Positions 1 through 10,460 are shown, counted from the stretch's first letter. The stretch: DNA of 64,000 nucleotides from Janthinobacterium sp. 64 (GCF_002813325.1 NZ_PHUG01000001.1:1612001-1676000), one strand, 5' to 3'. A program made the numbers and translations. Notes: generated by a model from the sequence alone, not told the origin.

Positions 1-1622
1 ATATCGAGATAGGCCAGCGCCATCGGCGCGCGCGCCACGCGCGTGCGCTGCATGCTTTGCGCCAGCTGTTCGTCGAAGCGGCGCCGGTTGGCGATGCCCG
101 TCAGCGTGTCGGTGGCGGCGGCAAACTGCAGCGCCGTATGCACCGCCTTGGTCTTGGTGATTTCGTGGATCAGGCCATACACGCCTTCCACCGCGCCGCT
201 CTCGCCCACATCGGGCACATAGCTGGTCTGGAAGGCACGCCGGCCCGCCTCCCCCTCGCCATCGATGGTGAATTCATATTCGACCTCCTCGCCCGAGAAG
301 GCGCGCTGCAGGTAGGCTTCGCGCAATTGATACGCGTCCTCCCCCAGCACGTCGCGTATCGACTGCATCATGCTTTCCTTGCGCGACCGGCCGAACCATT
401 TTTCAAACGTGGCGTTGATGAACTGGTAGCGGTGCTCGCGGTCGATGTAGACGATCACCACGGGCACATGGTCCGTCAGCAGCTTCAGGCGCCGTTCGCT
501 GTCGCGCGTCTGCGCCTCGGCGATTTCACGCTCGGCCACCAGTGAGTAAAAATCGCGGCTCAAGTCGCCGATTTCGTCGCGCCGCTCGATTTGCAGCGCC
601 CCGATGTCCAGGCGCTGGCGGCCGATTTCATGCACATGGCGGCGCAGGCGCTCCAAAGGCTGCAACAGGCGCAGCACCACGCGCCAGCCGGCCAGTCCCG
701 CCAGCAGCGCCAACAGCACGGCGGCCAGCAATATCTTGCTGCGCATCGCATGCAGTGGCGCAAAAGCTTCATGCATCGGATAAACCGAGGCCAGTATCCA
801 GCCCGTGGCGGCGATGCGGTGGTAGGCGAACAAGGCATCGACGCCTTGCGTGGTGGTGCCCGTCAGCCAGCCCTCGAAGCCCTGCATGGCGCGCCGCGTC
901 GGTTCGCTGATCGGGCCATGCGCTTCGATATGCTGCATGATGCGCGACTTGTCGGGATGCTCGACGATGACGCCGGTGCTGGTCATGATGTACAGATAGC
1001 CGCCCGTGCCCGGCTTGAGCGCGCCCAGGCGTCCCAGGAAATCGGGCTGGCGCAGGTTCACGCTCGCTGCCAGCACATGGCGCATGGCGCCGTGCGCGTC
1101 GAACACGGGCTGCGTCACCACCACGATGGGCATGCCCGAAATGCTGCCGTTGAGCGGCGCGGAAATCACGGAACGCCGGGTCGCCAGCGTCTGGTCGAAA
1201 TACGGGCGGCCTTTCAGGTTCATCCTTGCCTGCGGTTTGACGGGGCCCACACTGGCCAGCACAAAGCCGTCGACGCCAACCACGGCGGCCGTGTAGAACT
1301 CCTTGCCCAGCACCGTTTGCGCGGCCAGGAAGCGCTGCAGGCCGGCGCCATCGTGCGCGCCGCTTGCCGCCAGACTGTCTGCCATCGCGCGCAGCACATT
1401 GCGCTTCGCATCGAGTTCCTCGTCGATGAAGACGGCGGCGCTGGCCAGCGATACATACTGCTGGCGTCCCGTCACGTCGCGCATGCCGCGCTCGGCCACG
1501 CTCAGGGTGGCCAGCGCCAGCGAGGCCACGGCCGCCAGCACGAGCAGGAAGACCACCACGCTCATGCGCGCCTTCAGGCTGGCGGGCAGGCGCCGGCGCA
1601 ATCGTTTGCGCCAGGTCGTCAC
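1..1622 (-). CDS. Membrane-bound sensor diguanylate cyclase (Cache-HAMP-PAS-GGDEF), 3' end missing
   Basis: The reading frame runs off the left edge inside a GGDEF domain, whose opening [14 protein letters not shown] is visible near the edge. Order: basic N-terminus, first TM segment (about residues 17-37), a large periplasmic Cache-like sensor region, a second TM (about 280-300), a HAMP linker ([12 protein letters not shown]), a PAS domain ([15 protein letters not shown]) and the GGDEF start. By family knowledge it would make c-di-GMP in response to an external ligand; the catalytic GGD/EEF loop lies outside the window, so activity cannot be judged. The GTG start at 1622 overlaps the cysC stop (GTGA), so it is probably translated with cysC, an odd pairing. 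Confidence 0.85.
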   Translation of the reverse strand, partial: MTTWRKRLRRRLPASLKARMSVVVFLLVLAAVASLALATLSVAERGMRDVTGRQQYVSLASAAVFIDEELDAKRNVLRAMADSLAASGAHDGAGLQRFLAAQTVLGKEFYTAAVVGVDGFVLASVGPVKPQARMNLKGRPYFDQTLATRRSVISAPLNGSISGMPIVVVTQPVFDAHGAMRHVLAASVNLRQPDFLGRLGALKPGTGGYLYIMTSTGVIVEHPDKSRIMQHIEAHGPISEPTRRAMQGFEGWLTGTTTQGVDALFAYHRIAATGWILASVYPMHEAFAPLHAMRSKILLAAVLLALLAGLAGWRVVLRLLQPLERLRRHVHEIGRQRLDIGALQIERRDEIGDLSRDFYSLVAEREIAEAQTRDSERRLKLLTDHVPVVIVYIDREHRYQFINATFEKWFGRSRKESMMQSIRDVLGEDAYQLREAYLQRAFSGEEVEYEFTIDGEGEAGRRAFQTSYVPDVGESGAVEGVYGLIHEITKTKAVHTALQFAAATDTLTGIANRRRFDEQLAQSMQRTRVARAPMALAYLD

Positions 1623-2149
1623 GGCCGCTGCTGAAGGTAGTGGCACAGGCGCTCGACCGACTCGTCCAGCGCCAGGGTGCCCGTGTCCAGGGTCAGCGCG
1701 GCGGCCAGCGGCGCCTCATACGGCGCCGAAATGCCCGTGAATTGCGCAAGCTGCCCCGCGCGCGCCTTCGCGTACAGGCCCTTGGGATCGCGCGCCTCGC
1801 ACACGGCCAGCGGCGTGCTGACGTGGACTTCGATGAAATGCGCCGCGCCGATGATGGCGGCGGCCATGGCCCGGTCGGCGCGGTATGGGGAAATGAAGGC
1901 GGCGATGACGGTCAGGCCCGAGTCGTTCATCAGGCGCGCCACTTCGGCCGTGCGGCGGATGTTTTCATGCCGGTCATGCGGCGTAAAACCGAGGTCGCGG
2001 TTCAAGCCATGGCGCAGCTGGTCGCCGTCGAGCAGCGCCACGGCGCGGCCCTGCGCCTTCAACGCTTGCGCCAGCGCCAGCGCAATGCTGGTCTTGCCGG
2101 CGCCGCTCAAGCCCGTCAGCCAGACCGTGTCGTGTTGTCCTGCTGTCAT
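1619..2149 (-). CDS. cysC: Adenylylsulfate kinase
   Basis: Phosphorylates APS to PAPS with ATP in sulfate activation. The 176-aa product opens with the P-loop GLSGAGKT (about residues 12-19), followed by the APS-kinase blocks [17 protein letters not shown] and FISPYRADR, and [12 protein letters not shown]. Length is that of a stand-alone CysC. The start at 2149 is preceded by a GAGAGG Shine-Dalgarno; the frame is open further upstream but that part reads as a shadow of nasA. No cysN/D or cysH is nearby. It lies 62 bp downstream of nasA on the same strand and may be cotranscribed. Stand-alone CysC can also serve sulfated-polysaccharide synthesis, which cannot be decided here. Confidence 0.93.
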   Translation of the reverse strand: MTAGQHDTVWLTGLSGAGKTSIALALAQALKAQGRAVALLDGDQLRHGLNRDLGFTPHDRHENIRRTAEVARLMNDSGLTVIAAFISPYRADRAMAAAIIGAAHFIEVHVSTPLAVCEARDPKGLYAKARAGQLAQFTGISAPYEAPLAAALTLDTGTLALDESVERLCHYLQQRP

Positions 2150-2211
2150 CACACTGCCTCTCTTTTGTAGAGCTGGCAATATAACAAAGCCGCGCAGGAA
2201 AGGACAGATTA

Positions 2212-4881
2212 TCAGGCTGCGCTGCGCGCCTCCAGCAGCAACTGTCGTATCTCGGGCACGCAGGAGCCGCAATTGCCGCCCGCCTTGACGCAGGCCGTCA
2301 CCTGTGCCGTCGTCGTCAGTTTTTGCTCCACGATGGCGGCGCAAATGGTGTTGCGGCCCACGCCAAAGCACGAGCACACGGTGGGACCGGCGTCGGCGCC
2401 CTTGCCGATGGGCTGGCCCAGCAGCACGCCGGCGCGGTCCGCCGCATCCATTTGCGCGTGCGCAAACAGGCCCGCCAGCCAGCTGCGCGACGGCAGGTCG
2501 GGACGCGGCGAGACATACACGCATTGCGCGATGCGTCCTTCGTCCAGGTGCACGGCGCGGTACACGCCGGCGCTGGCGTCGGCATAATCGAGCCAGTCGG
2601 CGTCGTCGTCCGTGACGCCGAGCAGCGCGCGCGCCCAGGCGCCCAAGTCCTCGATGCGCTGGCGACCCGCCAGTTCATAGCGCAGGAATTGCTCGCCCTG
2701 GATGCGCGTCCAGTGCGCCACGCCGTCCAGCTTCAAGGGCGTGCGGCTCAATACGAAAGCATGCCAGTGCACGCGGAACTGCTCGATGCGCACGGGCGTA
2801 TGCTTGAATTCGGGTTCGCCCGAGACGGTGTCGACGACCGGGTTGACGACGGCGCCCACGCGCGCGTCCGACGCATTGGCGTCGCTCCAGTGGATCGGCA
2901 CGAAGACCTGGCCGCGCACGATGCCGCCGCCATGCACGACCCTCGCCACCATCGCGCCCCAGGCGCTGGAAATGCGCGCCAGCTCGCCTTCGCGCACGCT
3001 GTACAGCAGCGCATCCTGCGGGTGAATATCGATGAACGCTTCGGCGACATGGCCCGACAGTTTCGCCGCCTTGCCCGTGCGCGTCATCGTGTGCCACTGG
3101 TCGCGCACCCGGCCCGTGTTGAGGATCAGCGGATACTCTGCGTCGGGCGCATTGCGCGGCGCGCGCGGCGCCGTCGGCACGAAACGCGCGCGGCCGTCCG
3201 CATGCGCGTAGCGGCCGTCGCCGAACAGGCGCGCCTGGCCCTGCGGCCACTGCTGCGGCGCCAGATCATCGTACTGCGCGGCGCTCAGCGCCACCAGGTT
3301 CGACAGGTTGAACAGGCGCTTGGTGGCTCCCTCGTTGCGGAAAGCGGACAGGCGCGCGTGCTCATCGAAGATGGCTTGCGGCGACGTGAAATCGAAGCCG
3401 GCATAACCCATGCGCCGCGCCACGTCGCACAGCACGTCCCAGTCGGCGCGCGCCGCGCCGGGCGCCGGCAAGAACGCCCGCTGGCGCGAGATGCGGCGCT
3501 CCGAATTGCTCACCGTGCCATCCTTCTCGCCCCAGCCCAGCGCGGGCAGCAGCACGTCGGCATGCGCGTTCGTGTCCGACTGCGCGCTGATGTCCGACAC
3601 CACCACCAGCTCGCACTTGGCCAGCGCGCGGCGCACCTGGTCGGCGTCCGGCATGCTGACGAGCGGATTGGTGGCGATGATCCACACGGCTTTTACTTTG
3701 CCCGCTTCGATCGCGTGGAACAGTTCCACCGCTTTCAGGCCAGGCTTGTGCGCCATGCCGGGAGAGTCCCAGAACGTCTGCACGGTGTCGCGGTGCAGGG
3801 GATTATCCAATTCCAGGTGCGCCGCCAGCATGTTGGCCAGGCCGCCCACTTCGCGCCCGCCCATGGCGTTCGGCTGGCCCGTCAGCGAAAACGGCCCCAT
3901 GCCTGGCTGGCCGATACGCCCCGTCGCCAGGTGGCAGTTGATGATGCTGTTGACCTTGTCCGTGCCGGAGGACGACTGGTTCACGCCCTGCGAAAACGCC
4001 GTGACGACCTTGCGCGTGGCGGCAAACGCCTGGTAAAACGCCAGCAAGGCAAGCGGATCGACCTTGCAGATTTTCGCCACACGCAAAGGATCGGAACAGT
4101 CGACATGGGCAGCGGCCAGCGCCTCATCGAGGCCGCTGCTGTGCCGCGTGACGAAATCATCGGCGATCACGCCCTCCTTCGCCAGATAGCACAGCAAGCC
4201 GTTGAACAGCCACACGTCGGTGCCCGGTTTCACGGGCAAATGGACATCGGCCAGCTCGCAGGTGGCCGTGCGGCGCGGGTCGATCACCACCAGCTTCATC
4301 TCCGGCCGGGTTTCGCGGATGCGGGCGATGCGCTGGAACAAAATAGGATGGCACCAGGCCGTGTTCGAGCCCACCAGCACCACCATGTCGGCCAGCTCCA
4401 GGTCGTCATAGCAGCCCGGCACGATATCCTCGCCGAACGCGCGCTTGTGTCCCGCCACGGCCGACGACATGCACAGGCGCGAATTGGTGTCGATATTCGC
4501 GCTGCCCACATAGCCCTTCATGAATTTATTGGCCACATAATAATCTTCCGTCAGCAGCTGGCCCGAGACGTACAGGGCGACGGCGTCGGGGCCGTGTTCA
4601 GCGATGATGGCGCGCAAGCCGCCGGCCACCCGGTCCAGCGTGGCATCCCAGGAAGCGCGCTGCAGCACACCATCGACACGCACCTGCGGATACAGCAGGC
4701 GCTTGTCGAGGTCCAGGGTGTCGCCCAGCGCCGAGCCTTTCACGCACAACTTGCCCAGGTTGGCCGGGTGGCTGCTATCGCCGGCGATGCGGATGGCGCC
4801 GTCGGGCAGGCGTGTCGCTTCCACGCCGCAGCCGACGCCGCAGTACGGGCAAGTGGTTTTTACGGGCGTGCAGCTTGTCAT
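2212..4881 (-). CDS. nasA: Assimilatory nitrate reductase catalytic subunit
   Basis: Reduces nitrate to nitrite in the cytoplasm using Mo-bis-MGD and Fe-S clusters. The 889-aa protein begins with a [4Fe-4S] motif (CPYCGVGC, residues 11-18), continues through the molybdopterin oxidoreductase body, has a molydopterin-dinucleotide-binding domain (about 590-700; [19 protein letters not shown]) and ends in a BFD-like [2Fe-2S] domain ([12 protein letters not shown] and [11 protein letters not shown], about 833-885). There is no Tat signal, as expected for an assimilatory enzyme. A GGACCTCCCC stretch precedes the ATG. It is the last nitrogen gene of the operon, 12 bp after the FAD reductase that probably supplies electrons. 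Confidence 0.95.
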   Translation of the reverse strand: MTSCTPVKTTCPYCGVGCGVEATRLPDGAIRIAGDSSHPANLGKLCVKGSALGDTLDLDKRLLYPQVRVDGVLQRASWDATLDRVAGGLRAIIAEHGPDAVALYVSGQLLTEDYYVANKFMKGYVGSANIDTNSRLCMSSAVAGHKRAFGEDIVPGCYDDLELADMVVLVGSNTAWCHPILFQRIARIRETRPEMKLVVIDPRRTATCELADVHLPVKPGTDVWLFNGLLCYLAKEGVIADDFVTRHSSGLDEALAAAHVDCSDPLRVAKICKVDPLALLAFYQAFAATRKVVTAFSQGVNQSSSGTDKVNSIINCHLATGRIGQPGMGPFSLTGQPNAMGGREVGGLANMLAAHLELDNPLHRDTVQTFWDSPGMAHKPGLKAVELFHAIEAGKVKAVWIIATNPLVSMPDADQVRRALAKCELVVVSDISAQSDTNAHADVLLPALGWGEKDGTVSNSERRISRQRAFLPAPGAARADWDVLCDVARRMGYAGFDFTSPQAIFDEHARLSAFRNEGATKRLFNLSNLVALSAAQYDDLAPQQWPQGQARLFGDGRYAHADGRARFVPTAPRAPRNAPDAEYPLILNTGRVRDQWHTMTRTGKAAKLSGHVAEAFIDIHPQDALLYSVREGELARISSAWGAMVARVVHGGGIVRGQVFVPIHWSDANASDARVGAVVNPVVDTVSGEPEFKHTPVRIEQFRVHWHAFVLSRTPLKLDGVAHWTRIQGEQFLRYELAGRQRIEDLGAWARALLGVTDDDADWLDYADASAGVYRAVHLDEGRIAQCVYVSPRPDLPSRSWLAGLFAHAQMDAADRAGVLLGQPIGKGADAGPTVCSCFGVGRNTICAAIVEQKLTTTAQVTACVKAGGNCGSCVPEIRQLLLEARSAA

Positions 4882-4893
4882 GGGGAGGTCCTG

Positions 4894-6120
4894 TCAGGCG
4901 GCCTGGCCGCACAGGGCCTGGCCAAACAATAAATGGGAACGCAGCGCGCTGATGTCGCGGCGCTGCTGGATCAGGTCGAAATACCAGGGACCGTCCTGCA
5001 CCTCGCCATACAGCACGGCGCCCACCAGGCGGCTGCCCTGCACCACCAGGCGCTTGTAGACGCCGCGGCGCGGATCGCGCAGCACCAGGTCTTCGCTGCC
5101 TTCGCCGCCGATGATGTCGCCGGCCGAATACAGGTCGATGCCCGTCACTTTCAATTTGGTGGCGCTGGCCTGCTGCACATAGCGCCGGTGTCCCGCGCCG
5201 GCCAGGTGCGCGCCGCATACGCGCGCCTGCTCCCAGATGGGCGCCACCAGGCCGAAGGTGGCGCGCCGGTGCTGCACGCACTCGCCCACCGCGTACACGC
5301 GCGGGTCATAGCTTTGCAGGCAGTCGTCGACGACGATGGCCCGCTCGCAGTGCAGGCCGGCCGCTTGCGCCAGCGCGATGTTGGGTCGCACGCCGGCCGT
5401 CATCACCACCAGGTCGGCCGGGATCGACGTGCCATCGGCAAAGCGAACTGCCTGCACCCGCTCGGTGCCGACAATTTCCGCCGTTTGTGCCTGCATCAAA
5501 AACCGCAGGCCGCGCGCTTCCAGCGCCGTTTTCAACAGCATCGACGCGGGCGCATCGAGCTGCTGGTTCATCAGGGCCCCGCTCATGTGCACCACGGTGA
5601 CGTCCATGCCCTGGCGCTGCAAGCCGTTGGCCGCTTCCAGTCCCAGCAAGCCGCCGCCGATGACCACGGCGTGGCGATGCGTGCGCGCCGCCTGCAGCAT
5701 GGTGTCGACGTCGCTGATGTCGCGAAAGCCGATCACGCCGGGCAGGTCGTGGCCCGGCACGGGCACGATGAACGGCGTCGATCCGGTGGCCAGCAGCAGG
5801 CGGTCGTAGCGCACTTCGATGCCCGACAGCGCCTGCACGGTGCGCGCCTTGCGGTCGATGCGCACCACGGGGTCGCCCGCGTGCAGGGTGATGCCGTTGT
5901 GCGCATACCAGTGCCGCGTGTGCAGCATGATGTCATCCACCGTCTTTTCACCGGCCAGCACGGGAGACAGCAAAATGCGGTTGTAATTGCCGTGCGGTTC
6001 GGCGCCGAACACGGTGATGTCGTACAGGTCCGGCGCGAGTTTCAACAGTTCCTCGACCGTGCGCATGCCGGCCATGCCGTTGCCGACCACGACTAAAGAC
6101 GGCCGCGCGGCGGTGTTCAT
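4894..6120 (-). CDS. FAD/NAD(P)H-dependent oxidoreductase, probable electron donor to NasA
   Basis: A 408-aa flavoprotein resembling the N-terminal half of NirB and Klebsiella NasC. It has an N-terminal FAD fold (LVVVGNGMAGMRTVEELL, about 9-26), a second dinucleotide fold (HAVVIGGGLLGLEAANGL, about 147-164) and the FAD-closing segment VYAVGECVQH. The ATG at 6120 overlaps the nirD stop (ATGA); the longer frame upstream is rejected because it runs inside nirD. Position between nirD and nasA suggests it passes electrons from NAD(P)H to the BFD-type cluster of NasA. That role is inferred from context; a generic reductase function cannot be excluded. Confidence 0.85.
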   Translation of the reverse strand: MNTAARPSLVVVGNGMAGMRTVEELLKLAPDLYDITVFGAEPHGNYNRILLSPVLAGEKTVDDIMLHTRHWYAHNGITLHAGDPVVRIDRKARTVQALSGIEVRYDRLLLATGSTPFIVPVPGHDLPGVIGFRDISDVDTMLQAARTHRHAVVIGGGLLGLEAANGLQRQGMDVTVVHMSGALMNQQLDAPASMLLKTALEARGLRFLMQAQTAEIVGTERVQAVRFADGTSIPADLVVMTAGVRPNIALAQAAGLHCERAIVVDDCLQSYDPRVYAVGECVQHRRATFGLVAPIWEQARVCGAHLAGAGHRRYVQQASATKLKVTGIDLYSAGDIIGGEGSEDLVLRDPRRGVYKRLVVQGSRLVGAVLYGEVQDGPWYFDLIQQRRDISALRSHLLFGQALCGQAA

Positions 6121-6479
6121 ATGGCCACCCACACCATACCGCCGAACACGCGCGCGGGCCAGGCGGCGACGGAATGTTCGGGCGCTTCCAGGCACTCGCC
6201 GCTGGCCAGGTCGAAATGCTGCTTGTAGATGGGCGAGGCGACGACGACTCGCTCGCCGATGCTGCCCACCAGGCCACGCGACAGCACGGAAGCGCCCGCG
6301 TTCGGGTCGACATTATCGATGGCGTACACGCGCGGCGCGGCATCGCCGACGCGGAACACGGCCACGTGGCGCCCCCCCAGCAGCGCGCACACGCCCGTGT
6401 CGGGCACGATATCAAGCAAGGGACAGACGGCCACCCAGTTGTCGGCGCTGGCGCCGGACAGTTCATTCATCGCATTCAT
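6117..6479 (-). CDS. nirD: Nitrite reductase (NADH) small subunit
   Basis: Accessory subunit of the assimilatory siroheme nitrite reductase; 120 aa with a Rieske-like fold. The region that would carry the first CxH cluster ligands reads VYAIDNVDPNAGASVLSRG, so no [2Fe-2S] ligands are present; this is normal for the NirD family and not a defect. It starts 3 bp after the nirB stop and its own stop overlaps the next start. Two in-frame Met codons (residues 1 and 4) are possible starts. Confidence 0.93.
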   Translation of the reverse strand: MNAMNELSGASADNWVAVCPLLDIVPDTGVCALLGGRHVAVFRVGDAAPRVYAIDNVDPNAGASVLSRGLVGSIGERVVVASPIYKQHFDLASGECLEAPEHSVAAWPARVFGGMVWVAI

Positions 6480-6482
6480 GGC

Positions 6483-9035
6483 TCAAGCCTCCACGGCAAG
6501 GATGGGGATCACGGTGCTGCGGCGTTCACTCGGCGTGGCAGGCCGGATCTGGCCCCGCTCTTCGACGAACACCACGTTGTCATCGTTCTTTTCGCTGTTG
6601 ACGAAATGGCGGAAACGCTGGCGCACGGCGGGGTCGGTGACGGCCGCTTTCCATTCGCAGGCGTAGGTGTCGACCACGTGCTGCATGTCCGCTTCCAGTT
6701 CCGCCGCCATGCCCAGGCTGTCGTCGATGATGACGCGCTTGAGGTAATCGAGGCCCCCTTCCAGGTTGTCGCGCCACACGCTGGTGCGCTGCAGGCGGTC
6801 GGCCGTGCGCACGTAAAACATCAAAAAGCGGTCGACATAGCGCACCAGGGTCGCTTCGTCGAGATCGGAGGCGATCAGTTCCGCGTGGCGCGGCTTCATG
6901 CCGCCATTGCCGCACACGTACAGGTTCCAGCCCTTTTCCGTGGCGATCAGGCCGATGTCCTTGCCCTGCGCCTCGGCGCATTCGCGCGTGCAGCCGGAAA
7001 CGCCGAACTTGATCTTGTGCGGCGTGCGCAAGCCCTTGTAGCGGTTCTCCAGCTCGATGGCAAAGCCCACGCTGTCGGCCACGCCATAGCGGCACCAGGT
7101 GGAACCGACGCACGATTTCACCGTGCGCAGCGACTTGCCGTAGGCGTGGCCCGATTCGAAGCCGGCCGCGATCAGTTCTTCCCAGATGGCCGGCAACTGG
7201 TCGACTCTTGCGCCGAACAGGTCGACCCGCTGGCCGCCCGTGATCTTCGTATAGAGACCATATTTTTTCGCCACCATGCCCACGGCGATCAAGCCGTCGG
7301 CCGTCACTTCGCCGCCCGGCATGCGCGGCACCACCGAGTACGTGCCATCCTTCTGGATATTGCCGAGGAAGTAATCGTTACTGTCCTGCAGGCTGGCGTG
7401 CACGGGCGACAGGACGAAATCGTTCCAGCAAGACGCCAGGATATTCGCCGCCACGGGCTTGCACACGTCGCAACCGAGACCCTGGCCATGCGCGCCCAGG
7501 AGTTCGCCAAAGCTGCGGATTTTGCCGACACGGACCAGGTGGTGCAATTCCTGGCGCGAGTACGCAAAATGCTCGCACACGTGATTGTTCACCATCAGGC
7601 CCTGCTTCTGCATTGCCGCCTTCATGATCTGCGTGACCAAAGGCACGCAGCCGCCGCACGCGGTGCCCGCTTTCGTGCAGCTTTTCAGGGCGGCTATGGT
7701 GGTGGCGCCCTCGGCGACGGCCGTGCACAGCGCGCCCTTCGACACGTCGTTGCACGAGCAGATTTGCGCCGACTCGGGCAAGGCGTCCACGCCCAGGCCC
7801 ACCTTTTGCTGGCCGTCCGCCTGCGGCAGGATGAGAAATTCGGGAAACTCGGGCAGCTCGATTTTATTGAGCATCATCTGCAGCAAGGTGCCATATTCGC
7901 TGGCGTCGCCCACCATCACGCCGCCGAGCAGGTATTTGCCGCAATCGGAGACGACGATCTTCTTGTAGATCTGCTTGCGCTCGTCCATGAACTGGTAGGA
8001 GCGGCTGCCCGGCGCATTGCCGTGCGGGTCGCCGAGGCTGGCCACGTCCACGCCCATCAGTTTGAGCTTGGTGCTCATGTCGGCGCCCTTGAACGAGGCT
8101 TCGCCCTCCTCTTCCAGCACATGGCGCGCCGCGATGCGCGCCATTTCATAGCCGGGCGCCACCAGGCCGAAGACCAGGCCGCCCCACAGCGCGCATTCGC
8201 CGATCGCGTAAATATCCGGGTCGGAGGTGACGCAGCTGTCGTCGATGGCGATGCCGCCGCGCGGTCCCACCTCCAGGCCGCAGACCCGCGCCAGCTCGTC
8301 GCGGGGGCGGATGCCGGCCGAGAAGACGATCATGTCCGCTTCCAGGTGACTGCCATCGGCAAACTGCATGCGGTGCGTGGCCGCTTCGCCATCAAGGATG
8401 GCCAGGGTGTTCTTTTGCGTGTGCACGGTCACGCCCAGTTCCTCGATCTTGCGGCGCAGGACGCGCGCGCCGCCTTCATCGACCTGTACGGCCATCAGGC
8501 GCGGCGCGAATTCCACCACGTGGGTGTCGAGCTTCAAATCGCGCAAAGCCTTCGCGCATTCGAGGCCCAGCAGCCCGCCGCCGATGACCACGCCCGTTTT
8601 GGACTTGGCGCCCCAGGCCAGCATGGCTTCCAGGTCTTCGATGGTGCGGTAGACGAAACAGCCATCGCGCTCCTTGCCCGGCAGCGGCGGCACGAACGGC
8701 GTGGAACCGGTGGCGAATACCAGCTTGTCGTAGGCCAGCACTTCACCGGTGCTGGCCGTGACGGTTTTCGCCGCGCGGTCGATGGACACGGCGCGCGCAT
8801 TGAGCTTCAACACGACGTTGCCCTTGTCGAAAAAGCCGGGCGCCACCAGCGACAGGTCCTCGGCCGATTTGCCGTTGAAAAATTCGGACAGGTGCACCCT
8901 GTCATAGGCGGGGCGCGGCTCTTCGCACAAGACCGTCACGGACAAGCGCGTATTGTTTTCCAGCGCCAGCCGTTCGAGGAATTTGTGCCCGACCATGCCA
9001 TGGCCAAGGACGACGATCTTCACGGGGTGGTTCAT
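6483..9035 (-). CDS. nirB: Nitrite reductase (NADH) large subunit
   Basis: Six-electron reduction of nitrite to ammonium in the cytoplasm. The 850-aa protein has a FAD/NADH module (VVLGHGMVGHKFLERL at 8-23; VVIGGGLLGLECAKAL at about 149), a BFD-like [2Fe-2S] domain (ICSCNDVSKGALC and CTKAGTACGGC, about 425-475), then the siroheme/[4Fe-4S] half with CVGSTWCRYG (about 640) and SGCTRECAEA (about 680). Length is typical. It starts 10 bp after the transporter gene and 3 bp before nirD, in a tight operon with no internal terminator visible. Confidence 0.96.
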   Translation of the reverse strand: MNHPVKIVVLGHGMVGHKFLERLALENNTRLSVTVLCEEPRPAYDRVHLSEFFNGKSAEDLSLVAPGFFDKGNVVLKLNARAVSIDRAAKTVTASTGEVLAYDKLVFATGSTPFVPPLPGKERDGCFVYRTIEDLEAMLAWGAKSKTGVVIGGGLLGLECAKALRDLKLDTHVVEFAPRLMAVQVDEGGARVLRRKIEELGVTVHTQKNTLAILDGEAATHRMQFADGSHLEADMIVFSAGIRPRDELARVCGLEVGPRGGIAIDDSCVTSDPDIYAIGECALWGGLVFGLVAPGYEMARIAARHVLEEEGEASFKGADMSTKLKLMGVDVASLGDPHGNAPGSRSYQFMDERKQIYKKIVVSDCGKYLLGGVMVGDASEYGTLLQMMLNKIELPEFPEFLILPQADGQQKVGLGVDALPESAQICSCNDVSKGALCTAVAEGATTIAALKSCTKAGTACGGCVPLVTQIMKAAMQKQGLMVNNHVCEHFAYSRQELHHLVRVGKIRSFGELLGAHGQGLGCDVCKPVAANILASCWNDFVLSPVHASLQDSNDYFLGNIQKDGTYSVVPRMPGGEVTADGLIAVGMVAKKYGLYTKITGGQRVDLFGARVDQLPAIWEELIAAGFESGHAYGKSLRTVKSCVGSTWCRYGVADSVGFAIELENRYKGLRTPHKIKFGVSGCTRECAEAQGKDIGLIATEKGWNLYVCGNGGMKPRHAELIASDLDEATLVRYVDRFLMFYVRTADRLQRTSVWRDNLEGGLDYLKRVIIDDSLGMAAELEADMQHVVDTYACEWKAAVTDPAVRQRFRHFVNSEKNDDNVVFVEERGQIRPATPSERRSTVIPILAVEA

Positions 9036-9045
9036 TCTGCTCTCC

Positions 9046-10341
9046 TCAGGCCGTGGCCATGTTCGGTTCGGCCGCCAGCCCCGTGAAGCGGGCGGCGATG
9101 GCGCACAGGGCCGAGATCACCACCAGCGCACTGAGGATGATCAAGGTCTGGCGGATGTCGCCCGTGCCCTTCATCAGGAAACCGGCCGCCACGGCACCCA
9201 CGTTGCCGCCGGCGCCGATGATGCCGGCCACGCCGCCCAGGGCCTTGCTGTCGATGAAGGGCACCAGCGCGTAGGTGGCGCCGCAAGCCATATGGGTGAA
9301 CAGGCCGAAGACCAGCATGGCGATGACGGCGTACGTGACGCTGTCGACCTTGGCAAACCACAGCAAGCCCACGCCTTCGCCGATCATCAGCATGAACAGC
9401 AGGGTCACGCGGCTGTTCAGGTTGCCGCGCAGGGCCAGTTTGTCGGACAGCCAGCCGCCCAGGGCGCGGGCAAACAGGGCCAGCAAGCCGAAGCTGCCGG
9501 CGGCCAGGCCGGCCGATTTCAGCGACAGGCCGAAATGGTCGACGTAGTACACGGCGGCGATGTTGTGGATGAAAATCTCGATGCCGAAGCAGGCGCCGTA
9601 GGTGACGAACAGCAGCCACACGCGGTAGTTGGAGCTGGCCGCCTTGAAGCTGTCCCAGCCACCCTTTTTACCCCCCTCAATGGCGATGCCAGCGGCGCGC
9701 AAGTCCGAGTAATTGCCTTCCGGGCAATCCTGCGTATAGCGCCAGTACAGCACGGCCATCACCAGCATCAGCACGCCCGGCACCAGCAGGGCGATGCGCC
9801 AGCCCAGCGATTCGGACACGCCCAGCATCAGCACGGCACCGAGCAGCAGCGGCATCAGCGCCTGCGCCGCGCCGCCGCCCGCATTGCCCCAGCCGGCGGC
9901 GGCCGCATTCGCCGTGCCGACAACGCGGGGGGCGAACATCACGGAGGTGTGATATTGCGTGATGACGAAGCTGGCACCGACGGCGCCGATACCCAGGCGG
10001 AAGAACAGAAAGCTTTCATAGCTTTGCGAGGCGGCCACGCCCAGCACGGGAATGGCGCCCAGCAGCAGCAAGCCCGTGTAGGTCTTGCGGGGGCCGTAGC
10101 GGTCGCACAAGGGCCCGACGATCAGGCGCACGAGGATGGTGATGGCGACGGCCGCGATATTGATGTTCGCCACTTGCGCCAGGGAAAGACCGAACTCGCC
10201 CTTGATGACCGGCATCAGCGGCGCGCAGGCGAACCAGGCGAAGAAACACACGAAAAATGCCATCCACGTCAGGTGAAATGCCCGCATGGGCGGCGTGGCG
10301 AGGGAGAAGAGCGCGATGCGCGTTGCTTTTTGGCTGGCCAT
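9046..10341 (-). CDS. narK: Nitrate/nitrite transporter, MFS (NarK/NasA family)
   Basis: First structural gene of the nitrate operon; 431 aa with about 12 predicted TM segments. The MFS loop CDRYGPRKTYTG follows TM2, and the nitrate-porter glycine-rich stretch GWGNAGGGAAQALMP lies in TM5 (about 155-170). The chosen ATG (10341) begins MASQKATR and has GGGAAC upstream; a further in-frame ATG at 10380 would fall inside the leader terminator and is rejected. It imports nitrate (possibly exchanging nitrite). Expression is probably governed by the sigma-54 promoter and leader described at 10386-10612. Confidence 0.94.
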   Translation of the reverse strand: MASQKATRIALFSLATPPMRAFHLTWMAFFVCFFAWFACAPLMPVIKGEFGLSLAQVANINIAAVAITILVRLIVGPLCDRYGPRKTYTGLLLLGAIPVLGVAASQSYESFLFFRLGIGAVGASFVITQYHTSVMFAPRVVGTANAAAAGWGNAGGGAAQALMPLLLGAVLMLGVSESLGWRIALLVPGVLMLVMAVLYWRYTQDCPEGNYSDLRAAGIAIEGGKKGGWDSFKAASSNYRVWLLFVTYGACFGIEIFIHNIAAVYYVDHFGLSLKSAGLAAGSFGLLALFARALGGWLSDKLALRGNLNSRVTLLFMLMIGEGVGLLWFAKVDSVTYAVIAMLVFGLFTHMACGATYALVPFIDSKALGGVAGIIGAGGNVGAVAAGFLMKGTGDIRQTLIILSALVVISALCAIAARFTGLAAEPNMATA

Positions 10342-10385
10342 ATAGGTTCCCGAAGTATCCCGAAAATAACAAAGATGCAAACAAA

Positions 10386-10436
10386 AACGGCGCCCGCCCC
10401 CGCCGATGAAAAAAATCAGCCAGAGCGGACGCCGTT
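10386..10436 (-). terminator. Leader (attenuator) terminator of the nitrate operon
   Basis: On the minus strand a 12-bp stem (AACGGCGTCCGC with GCGGGCGCCGTT, one G-T wobble) is followed at once by TTTGTTTG. It sits 45 bp before the narK start and well downstream of the promoter, so it would stop transcription before the operon unless prevented. Its 5' arm is made of the loop and 3' strand of the hairpin at 10427-10440, so the two structures exclude each other. The loop is large (27 nt), the one weak point. Confidence 0.8.
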
Positions 10437-10460
10437 GTCCAGGTGGTCCGTCGTTGGACC
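10427..10460 (-). promoter_or_regulatory. Two-hairpin ANTAR (NasT/NasR-type) antiterminator RNA motif
   Basis: On the minus strand two consecutive small hairpins each have a six-base loop. P1 (10460-10445) has stem GGTCC/GGACC and loop AACGAC; P2 (10440-10427) has stem GGAC/GTCC and loop AACGGC; four bases separate them. Both loops carry A at position 1 and G at position 4, the conserved bases of RNA targets of ANTAR-domain antiterminators (NasR, NasT, EutV). P2 overlaps the 5' arm of the terminator. This gives the expected switch: protein-stabilised P1-P2 allows read-through into narK-nirBD-nasA. No nasS/nasT gene is in the window. Confidence 0.8.

Noticed and set aside
591..1634. Long plus-strand open frame over the GGDEF sensor gene
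   Set aside because: The minus strand encodes a coherent Cache-HAMP-PAS-GGDEF protein; the plus frame is low-complexity, His/Arg/Ala-rich shadow sequence.
2323..4932. 869-codon plus-strand open frame opposite nasA
   Set aside because: Antisense shadow caused by high GC; no motif, while the minus strand is an unmistakable nitrate reductase.
6117..6479. NirD as a broken Rieske protein
   Set aside because: Absence of the cluster ligands is usual for NirD and not evidence of decay.
6174..9086. 970-codon plus-strand open frame opposite nirB
   Set aside because: Same antisense artefact; composition is His/Arg/Ala-rich with no recognisable domain.
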